The notes under the pieces: model-generated
The model's input: the letters and a program-made list of their open reading frames with translations, nothing else
What the model was told of the DNA's origin: nothing
Databases searched by the model: none
From: Glebionis coronaria
Lineage: Eukaryota; Streptophyta; Magnoliopsida; Asterales; Asteraceae
Length of the DNA: 64,000 bases
Assembly: GCA_025667525.1 (NCBI GenBank)
Contig: CM046882.1
Coordinates: 27,679,394 to 27,743,393, forward strand
Direction: 5' to 3'
Shown here: piece by piece, positions 55,931 through 64,000 of the stretch
Layout of the letters: each line of letters opens with the position of its first letter
How positions within the stretch are numbered: position 1 is the stretch's first letter
Program-made: the position numbers and the translations under genes

Positions 55931-56591
55931 CAGGGTCGGGTTTGGGTCGGGTTTTAGTGAACTCGTACCCGTACCCGTTTATAATATCCGTACCCGTATC
56001 CGCTCCATCACCCGATGGGTACCCGATAGTATTATGCATCGGGTTTTTGGATTTTACCCGCGGGTAGCGGGTATCTATAATTAAATTTTTATTGCCCATT
56101 ATTGTGCGTATAATGTTAAGAAAAACCATTCGAAAATGATCAAAATACCCTAATATATTTTTTTAGTGTTTAGAAGATAAAAAAATACTTTTTAATATTA
56201 TTCACGCGATTTAACATATCGAATAAATCATGGTTTTTATTTTAAAATTACAAGATACAAATATAATTGATCGCAAACATGTTAATGCACACAAAATATA
56301 ACTAAAATGATCATTATTCGTTCAACAATATTCGTCTACTATTTCTCACAAATTTAGAATATATATAAAATAGCAAAAAAGCGGGTACGGATTCGGGTAA
56401 ACGGGTACGGATTCGGATATGGGTAAACGGGGCGGGTATTAGTAGAACCCGTACCCAAACCCGTACCCGCGAAAAAAAAGAACATTCAAACCCGAACCCG
56501 TATCCAAACCCCCCAACCCGACTCCGAACCCGACCCAACCGGTTCGGGTTTTGGTTTTCCCCATCGGTTCCGGGCGCTTTTGCCATCCCTA
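55931..56591. mobile_element. hAT-like MITE in the E7 protease
   Basis: 661 bp from CAGGGTCGGG to GCCATCCCTA, dense in ACCCGTACCCG and CGGGTACGG words on both strands. The terminal form C/TAGGG(A/T) and GGGATGGCAAAAGCG is usual in plant hAT MITEs. An imperfect 8-bp repeat (AACCCCTG left, ATCCCGTA right) may be the target duplication. It is inserted straight after the protease active site, WVYDTG. Its minus-strand ORFs are not genes. Confidence 0.65.
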
Positions 56592-56680
56592 ATCCCGTAT
56601 CATATACCCAGGAATTTAATTTGTATGTTAAATTGAACAATTCAATCATAAATAAAGTACCTGAAGCTGTAGCACTCTAC

Positions 56681-57207
56681 TCAGACTTCTTTTTTATTTC
56701 TTGCAATTCTTCGAGGTAAGAGGGCAATTCCTCTTCTAGTGACCACTTGCCTTACAATGGTGACAAGTCTCATCCTTTTAGATCTATTCTTCTTGACAAA
56801 GTTCTGCTTAGGTTTCGAATAAGTCGCAACTTGTTTGCCCTTATCACCCTTGCCTTTGCCTTTCTTCTTATTCGCTTGCGGTTTTGGCTTACTCACTCTA
56901 CCCTTTTGTATGGTTAGTATAGAAGGCGTAGCGGTAGATGCCTTGTATTTCAACCCCTTATATTCAATGAGCATGGCATGCAAATCATTAACTGTCTTCC
57001 CCGTGTAATTCATATTATAGTTTCTAACAAAATCATTGAAGTCCTGGTTAAGAGACCTATTGATCAAGTTGATAGCCATATTATGATCATAGGGTTGTCC
57101 TAGTGTAATGAGCTGTTCCATATAACCCCTCATCTCCAAGTAATGGGCACTTACAAACTTTTCTAGAGCTTGCTTGAAGCTAAGCAAAGCATCTACTAAG
57201 TCGTAGA
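56681..57207 (-). pseudogene. E7 gag, C-terminal part with interrupted zinc knuckle
   Basis: YDLVDALLSFKQALEKFVSA, MRGYMEQLITLGQPYDHNMA, RNYNMNYTGKTVNDLHAML, then a Lys-rich linker and, after a frame change near 56770, CHHCKASGH-stop-KRNC: the Trp codon of the usual HWKRNC is TAG. N-terminal residues continue across E6 at 61551-61637. Confidence 0.85.
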
Positions 57208-57783
57208 TGTTGGGAATAAAATTGACCAAGTCCCTAGACGCTGACAAGAGGAACTTGGACGCTGACAAGAGTAAACAGGGCGTTGACAGATGAGACGCTG
57301 ATAAGAATTATCAAGACGCTGACGAGAAGAATCTTAACATAAAGACAAGGACTAAATTTGTCAATGATGAATTCTTCAAGCTGGTGGACAAAATATGAAG
57401 ATAAGAATTCAGAATATATTCTTAATGTTTAAAAAGATTTAGTCAATAAGTTATGTTTATCTTATGTCTCTTCCTAAAATAGTTTATCTTAGCTTTTTGT
57501 ACAAGGCTCCTTAAACCTATAAAAGGAGGCCTTAGGGTTAGACATAAAACACATCTCACATACATCTTTTCCACATATCTTATAACACTTTCATTGTAAT
57601 CTTTCATTGTTATTATTAATCAAAGTGAAAGTTTGGTATTCATATATTCTGGTTGTTCTTCGTTCTGAGTATTAGTTTCCGCATAATACTTAGATTGTTG
57701 AATACATCAAAAGTTTCTCTAGGTGTATTACTTGATCTAATCTCGTATACACAAAGCTAATCGATCTAAGTTTGGGATCAACA
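57208..57783 (+). repeat. E6 5' LTR
   Basis: TGTTGGGAAT...GGGATCAACA. The first 120 bp (U3) hold five CGCTGACA-type repeats at 57239, 57260, 57281, 57296 and 57317 (spacing 21, 21, 15, 21). Confidence 0.95.
57518..57525 (+). promoter_or_regulatory. TATA box of E6 5' LTR
   Basis: TATAAAAG about 310 bp into the LTR; an identical copy is at 61285-61292 in the 3' LTR. This would drive full-length E6 RNA. Confidence 0.7.
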
Positions 57784-57785
57784 AG

Positions 57786-57797
57786 TGGTATCAGAGC
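57786..57797 (+). other. E6 primer binding site (initiator Met tRNA)
   Basis: TGGTATCAGAGC, 2 bp after the LTR end. Confidence 0.95.
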
Positions 57798-57864
57798 TTG
57801 TTGAGAAACTTTGATTTGAAGAACGAGATTCAATATTGTGAGGTGAACCAGGATAAGGAAGAAG

Positions 57865-59445
57865 GTGAAGAAGAATTTGATGATGTTTTCAGTTAAGGCC
57901 ATGTCTACTTCAAGTTCCACAAGTTCCAATTCTGATAATGAGGTATGTGATGACTCTTCTTGTAGGATAAATACTGAAAAACTTAATAAAGAGATTTTAA
58001 AATTAAAATCAGATCTTTCAGACGTAAGATGCACGTTATCTAATTATCAAGTGGCACTTGTTCAAACTGAAAAGACTGTTTCTGAGTATAAGAAAATGGA
58101 GTTTGATTTAAAAGATAAAATAAATATCTTAAAACATGAGTTAAATCAAAGTAATGATATTAACAATATCGTGAATAGGGTTAATGTTGATTTAATAGCT
58201 AAGTTAGATGAGGCTAATAAGAATAAAGACAATGTGAGTCTTAAAATTCAGAGATTTGATAAGGCCACACAAACCCTAGGAGAATGTGTTAATAAACAAA
58301 GGGATTCTAAGGATATGTCTGGGATTGGGTTGAAAGAATATGTTGCCGTTCCACCACCTGCTGGGGACTTCTATGGTGTCCATAGAAAGGATCTCTCTTG
58401 GACTGGTATTCCAGAACTCCAAGAAGAGGAATTTATTCCTCCACCTAGAGTTCTTTCCCCGGTTGAGGAATATCAACAAAAGGTTATTGACCTAGAAGAG
58501 TGGAAAAAGGCCAACCTCACTTTATTTGTTAAAGGTGGGATACTTAGTGAGAGTCCATTTGTGCCTACACCCATTGAGAGTCCAGTTGTATCTACACCTA
58601 TAACTGTGACAAATCCCATCACTGGAAAAGCTGTTAATCTTGGCTCCCCAATTAAGAAACAACCTAGTGTTAAATATGCTGAAATGTATAGGAAACCTAG
58701 GTCACTCAAAAGCCAAGAAAGTATTAATGGGATAGGGTTTTACCAGTCTAAGCCTAAGTTTGTGTCTAAAAAGGCTTGTTATACATGTGGGAGCTTTTCT
58801 CATTTGGCCTATAATTGTGTCAGTGGACACAATTCATTCGCTGGCAATAGATCATCCAATGTCAATCATAGACCTTTTGTCCACACTAGACCACAGGCTA
58901 CTAGACCAACTCCTTTCTTCTCTAAGGCAGCTAATACCCATGGACAAAGGCCCTTTCAAAAGACCAACACTTGGTCAAACAGACAGTATGTTCCTGTAGC
59001 AAACCCTAATTTGGGCACTGACAAGAACAAATTCAGCGCTGACAAGAAAAAATTCAGCGCTGACAGGAACAAATTCAGCGCTGACAGCAATAAATTCAGC
59101 GCTGACAGGAACAAATGCAACGCTGACAGCTCCAAATTTGGTATAAGACCTTATTTTAGACCATATAAACAAAGATACTTGGTTAGTAAGGGTCAAGGGT
59201 CTAGGGCATCATCCCACATAACTTGGAAACCTAAACAAGAGCAAAACTTTAGTTTTAATGGTATTTCAATGACTTGCAATAGATTTAAATATCTTGAGAA
59301 GGTCATTACTAGTCTCATTGGAACAAATTGGGTGCTTAGGTCACAAAGGGATGAACAGGCATTTATGGTAAAGAATAATACCACTCTAGTTGAACAACTA
59401 AACAGATCCAAGTCTGATAAGGCTTGGATCTCCAAAGAAAACTAA
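57865..59445 (+). CDS. E6 gag-like ORF lacking the UBN2 capsid domain
   Basis: 526 residues, open throughout. An initial coiled coil (about residues 33-140: LNKEILKLKSDLSDVRCTL, KTVSEYKKMEFDLKDKIN) is followed by a Pro-rich middle (VPPPAGDFYGVHRKDL), a CCHC knuckle CYTCGSFSHLAYNC at residues 305-318, and a run of 7-residue repeats KFSAD(R/K/S)N at about 384-425. It corresponds to the second half of a Sirevirus-type gag; the usual N-terminal capsid domain is absent and the 68-bp leader leaves no room for it. The ATG at 57865 is the first in frame; the second, at 57901, may be used instead. Likely RNA-binding; it would need capsid protein from a relative. Confidence 0.8.
   Translation: MKKNLMMFSVKAMSTSSSTSSNSDNEVCDDSSCRINTEKLNKEILKLKSDLSDVRCTLSNYQVALVQTEKTVSEYKKMEFDLKDKINILKHELNQSNDINNIVNRVNVDLIAKLDEANKNKDNVSLKIQRFDKATQTLGECVNKQRDSKDMSGIGLKEYVAVPPPAGDFYGVHRKDLSWTGIPELQEEEFIPPPRVLSPVEEYQQKVIDLEEWKKANLTLFVKGGILSESPFVPTPIESPVVSTPITVTNPITGKAVNLGSPIKKQPSVKYAEMYRKPRSLKSQESINGIGFYQSKPKFVSKKACYTCGSFSHLAYNCVSGHNSFAGNRSSNVNHRPFVHTRPQATRPTPFFSKAANTHGQRPFQKTNTWSNRQYVPVANPNLGTDKNKFSADKKKFSADRNKFSADSNKFSADRNKCNADSSKFGIRPYFRPYKQRYLVSKGQGSRASSHITWKPKQEQNFSFNGISMTCNRFKYLEKVITSLIGTNWVLRSQRDEQAFMVKNNTTLVEQLNRSKSDKAWISKEN
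59014..59139 (+). repeat. 21-bp tandem repeat coding for FSADRNK heptads
   Basis: CGCTGACA recurs at 59037, 59058, 59079, 59100 and 59121, exactly 21 bp apart, with one degenerate copy before (GCACTGACA at 59016). Each unit is close to TTCAGCGCTGACAGGAACAAA minus its variable bases. Confidence 0.9.
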
Positions 59446-60961
59446 TTTGTTTTCTTTTTGAGCAGCCTATCCAAAAGCAGGTTAATGATCAAGGATATTG
59501 GGATAGTGGATGCTCAAGGAACATGCATTGTTGGTCTTTCCACTGATATTATTTTTATCTACTAACATGTTATCTCTACCCATTATCATGGGATAGGGTA
59601 GCCTCTGTTGGTGTGTGTTTTTGTGGTTTTAGTCTAACTATGCAGGAAAGTGGAGCTACATTTGGATGGATACAAAATTGCAAACTTTTATTTGTGATGG
59701 TTGGAGTGTTTATATTCCTATCTTGAGATAAAATTTTGGTTCTTCAAATATAATGATTTGTATGCTTCTGTTAAGGGGAGGTAAACCTTTAGGTTTTTGG
59801 GTACTCTTAGAGCACTCTTGCACAATTCTAGATTGTGTCCACAGGTGAGTGGGGGTTAGAAATAATGAAGGCTCTTTCCTTATGAAATTTTTGGAATTTC
59901 TAAACCTCGAGGCACTGTAGCATGCACGTAATTTATTTTGCATGCATGCTGCCAAGACTTTTGACCTAGAATTGGGTGTGGTCGTATGGGTGACTTGGGG
60001 TAGATATATTTTTGGGCTTACTTGGGGAGTTGCAAAGGTTTTATACGAGTTAACTTTCTCTTTGGGGCATTTGTGAACAAAGGACTCTAGAGTTCATGTG
60101 TGTCTATCATACTTTTGCATGTGTGTATGCATGAACAGTGTTTGTCACTCTTGCTTATTAGAGTCTAGTTAATTTCCTTAGGATTATTACCTTTGTTTAT
60201 GTTCTAACTAAAGTTTTCTACTTTCTCAAGTCCATTTTATGCTATGACATCTTAGATGGTGTGATTTATAAACTTCTTTATAGTCCCAAAACGTTTCTTC
60301 ACCCTTACATTTTTCAAATTTATGGATATCTGGAAGCCTAATGATCATTGAGATGTTTTTCCTAGTGATTGACATCTAGTAGCAGCAGAAATCACTTTCA
60401 CAAGGGTGTATAGTGTTATGGAGATGGCTGAGACTATTGGCACTAGCTTTAATGCAGGTCAAGTCAGTCTTATCATCAGTAAGTCCATCCCCATGTCCTA
60501 TGAATCAACATTGAGGATTCATTTCCCGAATGTGGATGAGGACAGTATGAAACCTTTGACATTAATGGAATTGACGAAAATCTATATTAGCTTGTAAAAG
60601 CATAATATAGAAATGGTACAAATTGTCAAGGATCACTGTTTGAACTAATAGACTTGTTGTTTTGAAAGCTAATGCAAGGAGGACATTCTTGGTTCCTTCC
60701 TTGTATATTGATCTTAGAGAGGAGTCTTAAAAAGGGGAGGAGCAATCGAATTTGAGTGACAAAAGTAATAAAGAAAGCTCCAAAGACACTACAGGTACTG
60801 AAGATAATTAAGACCAAGTGAAGGCTGACTATACAAGGGATTTGAGTGGTTGACTTTTCGAGATTTATTATTACTCAAATTCAGGGATAAGTATGTTTGT
60901 AAGAATCCTCTCTGTATGTTTTATTTTATTCAGAAACATGATTACTAGAGTAGATATCAAG
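59446..60961 (+). other. E6 3' interior without pol
   Basis: 1.5 kb where an autonomous copia element would have pol. One short ORF (60406-60597) and nothing recognisable. It ends with AAGTTTAGGGGAGGAT, the PPT. Confidence 0.6.
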
Positions 60962-60974
60962 TTTAGGGGAGGAT
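60962..60974 (+). other. E6 polypurine tract
   Basis: TTTAGGGGAGGAT immediately before the 3' LTR start TGTTGGG. Confidence 0.9.
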
Positions 60975-61550
60975 TGTTGGGAATAAAATTGACCAAGTCC
61001 CTAGACGCTGACAAGAGGAACTTGGACGCTGACAAGAGTAAACAGGGCGTTGACAGATGAGACGCTGATAAGAATTATCAAGACGCTGACGAGAAGAATC
61101 TTAACATAAAGACAAGGACTAAATCTGTCAATGATGAATTCTTCAAGCTGGTGGACAAAATATGAAGATAAGAATTCATAATATATTCTTAATGTTTAAA
61201 AAGATTTAGTCAATAAGTTATGTTTATCTTATGTCTCTTCCTAAAATAGTTTATCTTAGCTTTTTGTACAAGGCTCCTTAAACCTATAAAAGGAGGCCTT
61301 AGGGTTAGACATAAAACACATCTCACATACATCTTTTCCACATATCTTATAACACTTTCATTGTAATCTTTCATTGTTATTATTAATCAAAGTGAAAGTT
61401 TGGTATTCATATATTCTGGTTGTTCTTCGTTCTGAGTATTAGTTTCCGCATAATACTTAGATTGTTGAATACATCAAAAGTTTCTCTACGTGTATTACTT
61501 GATCTAATCTCGTATACACAAAGCTAATCGATCTAAGTTTGGGATCAACA
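60975..61550 (+). repeat. E6 3' LTR
   Basis: 576 bp, the same length as the 5' LTR, with three substitutions. Ends GGGATCAACA, then target duplication GTAGA. Confidence 0.95.
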
Positions 61551-61637
61551 GTAGATCTCCACAGCTTGCGGCTTCTCTAACATAGCCTTGAGCTCATCAA
61601 GCATTCGCTTAGGAGAAAATAGCTCATGCTTCTGTTG
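61551..61637 (-). pseudogene. E7 gag, piece on the far side of E6
   Basis: Minus strand: KHELFSPKRMLDELKAML then EKPQAVEIY, reading directly into YDLVDALL of the piece at 56681-57207 once E6 and one copy of the target duplication are removed. Upstream of about 61637 gag homology stops, so the N-terminal part of gag and the 5' LTR are lost. Confidence 0.85.
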
Positions 61638-62860
61638 AACAAAAACTAAAGACTAATAGTAGTACCAAAGTAAAAGCGCTAAATGGGAAAATAGGAATGT
61701 GGCACTAAAAATAGCTTAGCACACATCAGTAGGAAAACAAGCACATGTAGGATAAATTCCAAACTGGACAACCTCTATACTTCTTAATTAAGAAATAACA
61801 TGTTGAAAGTGCCCGAAAAACAAAGGTATTCAGGATACGAGACATTAAGCGATGGAGAATGTGGAAAATGGATCATCAGAAGAAAATAAAAAGAGTGAGC
61901 AAATAATGAGGATTTGTCGAAGATGAAAGTTAAATACCATATTTAAATAACTCTTATGCTTGTTAATTTCATCCCTCTTTCTTTGTTTGCAGATGTCCTG
62001 ATGATACAAAAACGCTTTTATTTGATTATATATTATGGTAATCTGATAAGTTTTGAGTTATGCAACAAATAGTTGTATCAGCTAATTATAAGTTTAAGTC
62101 TTGCACCTTTGTAAATATTGGTTTCAAATTGACCACGCAAATAATTCGACATGGTATGTAATAGTAGATCTAACTATGATGAGGAATATATAAACCAACT
62201 TAACCAAAGCCTTGTCAAATTCGAGTTTGGATCGGGTCTATCCAGCGCTACTGATAGTCTGATACCACCAATCTCAAGTAACATCAGACTACAAAAATGA
62301 TAATCACTTATAGTAAACGAATTCCAAACATCACATAACAGGTGCATTTCATTTAAACAATGTTATTGTAAAAAATCCAAATAGGTTGAAACACATAAAA
62401 TCTACACATGATTAAATGACATACCAAAGCAACACATCTTAAAAAATACTAAATCCAAAATGAATGAACCTATTAGCCACTAAGAGGGAGATCACAAATA
62501 AACCTTACTAATTTCTATCAAGTAATTAAAAAATAGCACCCAATTGATCAATTATCAGTTATAAAAGCCACACATAGATCATATAATCAATTAATCGAAT
62601 ATAAAAAATGATTGAATTCATACCTAAAAAAATCAGACCCTAGATAAGAGAAGCACTTCTTTTGCTTATAATGTTTGATAAATTTTGGGAAATCAGGGGA
62701 ATGAATCCTATGATCTATATTTGGGAGATTTTTAGTGTCAAATCACTGTTACGATATGGGGGAGATAAAATCGGGATGGCACAGGAATTGGAGGGGAAAA
62801 CGAGGGAGAATGAAAATGACGGAGGGATATTTTTTGAGCAAAAATAGATTGTAAATATAG
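61638..62860 (-). other. Possible host-gene 5' region, exon-like pieces
   Basis: On the minus strand, 61938-61997 is 20 open codons (DICKQRKRDEINKHKSYLNM) between ATCAG and a GTATTT donor. Further upstream, about 62627-62860 is pyrimidine-rich, lacks ORFs and ends TTTTTTTAG/GTATGAA, like a 5' UTR exon with an intron. These might be the start of the gene whose exons lie at 35902-37486, but no shared domain proves it. Confidence 0.25.
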
Positions 62861-64000
62861 TATACGGTATTGGTCAAACATTTTTTGCTACACAAAATTA
62901 GAGTTGTCTTGCACATTTTGTTAAATATATTTGGTTAAATATATATGGGTATTTTTTTTGACAATTTTCAAAAAAAGATGAAGTACTTTTTGCTCATTCA
63001 ATATTGTTGATGGATAAACGGGCGCATATGCAAGAGGTATAATGGCCGTATGTAAAATACTAATTAGGCAAACGACAAATCTTCTATATTTAACTTTTTA
63101 TCTTCGACTTTCAAACGAATATTATTATTTTTATTTTAAAGCTTTTATATATATGTTTTTTTTCCCAATTTAGCTTAGGTTCGTTTAGCCCGCCGCCCGC
63201 GCCCGCCTCCGCTTCCGTCTAACCGCCCGTTTTGCCACCACTACACAAAATACATACCAATTGAAAATCGGACTGAACCGCGATAAACTAAGTCGAACCG
63301 AAGTACCGAACTGATCGAAATCAAAACGACCATTTTCAGTTCAATTATAGGTTTTATATATTCAAAGCTTTTGGTTTTGGTTCGTTTCAGATTAAAAAAC
63401 ACTTATACTATTTATTCGTTTTTGTTTTCTGTTTGTTTATCTCACTTAAACTATTTATTCGTTTTTGTTTTCTGTTTTTTAGCTCACTTTGATTTTTGGT
63501 ACTCTTCAAATTCGATTTTCGAATCAGTTCGGTTTTGAATCGATACTCAAGCTTGATAAAAATATACGTAGTATAATTTGTTTCTATAAATAAATATTAA
63601 ATAACTTATAATAATATATTATTAGTTTTATAGATTCATCGTTCATTTCTACTGTACATATTAAAACAAGGCATGTAATGCATTAAGTATTCGTCAAAAA
63701 GTGAAGAAAATTCATCAAAAAGTGAAAGAAAACTGTTTCAATTAAGAGATATACGTTAGGTTGATATATATTAGTTCATTTGATATTAAAATGAAATTTT
63801 TAACAAATTTAACGAAGGAAAGTTAAGTGTTAAAGTGAATGAAATCTATTTTTATTTTATATATTTTTAAAAAGGAAAATTAGTGTAACACGTACGAGAC
63901 GAGATAACCATTTCGACCGGGACATGTCCCTTATACGCATTCTAAATATATGCATTACTTTTAACACTCTATGAAACTATTGCTATTTTACATCTTAAAA
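62861..64000. other. AT-rich spacer with MITE-like GC block
   Basis: A C-rich piece at 63185-63235 (CCCGCCGCCCGCGCCCGCC then GTTTTGCCACC) and an adjacent CGAACCGAAGTACCGAA block resemble ends of hAT-type MITEs. No exon found in the last 1.1 kb. Confidence 0.35.
63407..63492 (+). repeat. 43-bp tandem duplication
   Basis: ACTATTTATTCGTTTTTGTT followed by TTCTGTTTG...CTCACTTA occurs twice (63407 and 63450). Two copies only, within AT-rich DNA. Confidence 0.75.

Larger units (their letters stand above)
57208..61550 (+). mobile_element. E6: young gag-only Ty1/copia-type LTR element inserted in E7 gag
   Basis: 4,343 bp with 576-bp LTRs at both ends (three differences seen: in the TAAAT(T/C)TGTC, TTCA(G/T)AAT and CTCTA(G/C)GTG contexts). 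The perfect target duplication GTAGA is at 57203-57207 and 61551-61555. PBS TGGTATCAGAGC at 57786-57797; PPT TTTAGGGGAGGAT at 60962-60974. It has one ORF (gag C-terminal part) and no pol. Removing it restores the E7 gag frame EKPQAVEIY-DLVDALL. About 0.5 percent LTR divergence makes it the youngest insertion here. Confidence 0.95.
53466..61637 (-). mobile_element. E7: decayed Ty1/copia element, split by a MITE and by E6
   Basis: Minus-strand pieces in copia order: gag (61551-61637 and 56681-57207), protease (56596-56690 and 55487-55930), integrase (54752-55486), RT (53466-54450). RNase H, both LTRs, PBS and PPT are missing, so both ends are lost. Interrupted by the MITE at 55931-56591 and by E6 at 57208-61550. 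Motifs such as MTKKPF, RNRTLLDMVRSM and YELWHVKKAYLSYLKVWGCE match a copia family abundant in Asteraceae. Many stops. Confidence 0.85.

Noticed and set aside
57690..58034. 114-residue minus-strand ORF across the E6 LTR end and gag start
   Set aside because: It is antisense to PBS, LTR and an established gag ORF.
62662..62847. 61-residue plus-strand ORF
   Set aside because: The minus strand here looks like a pyrimidine-rich 5' UTR; the ORF has no motif.
1..64000. CRISPR arrays, rRNA, tRNA genes or bacterial operons
   Set aside because: No spaced palindromic repeats with unique spacers, no tRNA cloverleaf or rRNA core was seen; tRNA-like strings are retrotransposon primer sites only.

Overview
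The window is plant nuclear DNA, almost certainly from the daisy family (Asteraceae). Host-gene pieces have GT-AG introns. Most of the DNA is nested LTR retrotransposons whose proteins match, as I remember them, types common in Tanacetum, Artemisia and sunflower: a Sirevirus-like copia element with a long extra 3' ORF, and Athila/Tat-like gypsy elements with an acidic ORF ending in an FDPGI tail. There are no bacterial operons, CRISPR arrays, rRNA or tRNA genes that I can see, and no gene here looks both complete and intact.

Layout. 1-2.5 kb: one exon of a P-loop kinase (calmodulin-dependent NAD kinase type), plus an unassigned exon-like ORF. 4.0-23.5 kb, minus strand: a SIRE-lineage Ty1/copia element (E1). 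A 514-bp solo-LTR-like insertion sits in its RNase H, and a whole 7.3-kb non-autonomous gypsy element (E2, TSD CCTAA) sits in its 5' LTR. 23.5-27.8 kb: the last two exons of a casein-kinase-I-like (MUT9-like) gene with a MITE in the intron, and Helitron-like and CACTA-like ends. 27.8-35.8 kb, minus: a non-coding LTR element (E4, TSD CATTT) split by a 4.8-kb Ale/Retrofit copia element (E5). 35.9-37.5 kb, minus: two clean host exons, one carrying part of a PUB/PUG domain. 38.0-53.3 kb, minus: a tandem LTR-internal-LTR-internal-LTR gypsy array (E8) with about 3.56-kb LTRs, gag and protease but no RT or integrase. 53.5-61.6 kb, minus: a decayed copia element (E7), cut by a hAT-like MITE and by a young gag-only element on the plus strand (E6, LTRs 576/576 bp, TSD GTAGA). 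61.6-64 kb: possible host-gene 5' end and a 43-bp tandem repeat.

How it fits together. Nesting order and LTR divergence counted by eye agree. Inner elements E6 (about 3 differences in 576 bp), E5 (about 3 in 224 bp) and E2 (about 1 percent) are younger than their hosts E7, E4 (about 4 percent) and E1. Four elements (E2, E4, E6, E8) have LTRs, PBS and PPT but no polymerase, so they depended on enzymes from relatives. The least expected signals are a 21-bp repeat with core CGCTGACA, shared by the gag ORF of E6, the U3 of its LTRs and the interior of E4; an irregular ATCGGAAT array in both E2 LTRs; and a conserved polymerase-free 3' block with repeated PPT-like motifs shared by E2 and E8.
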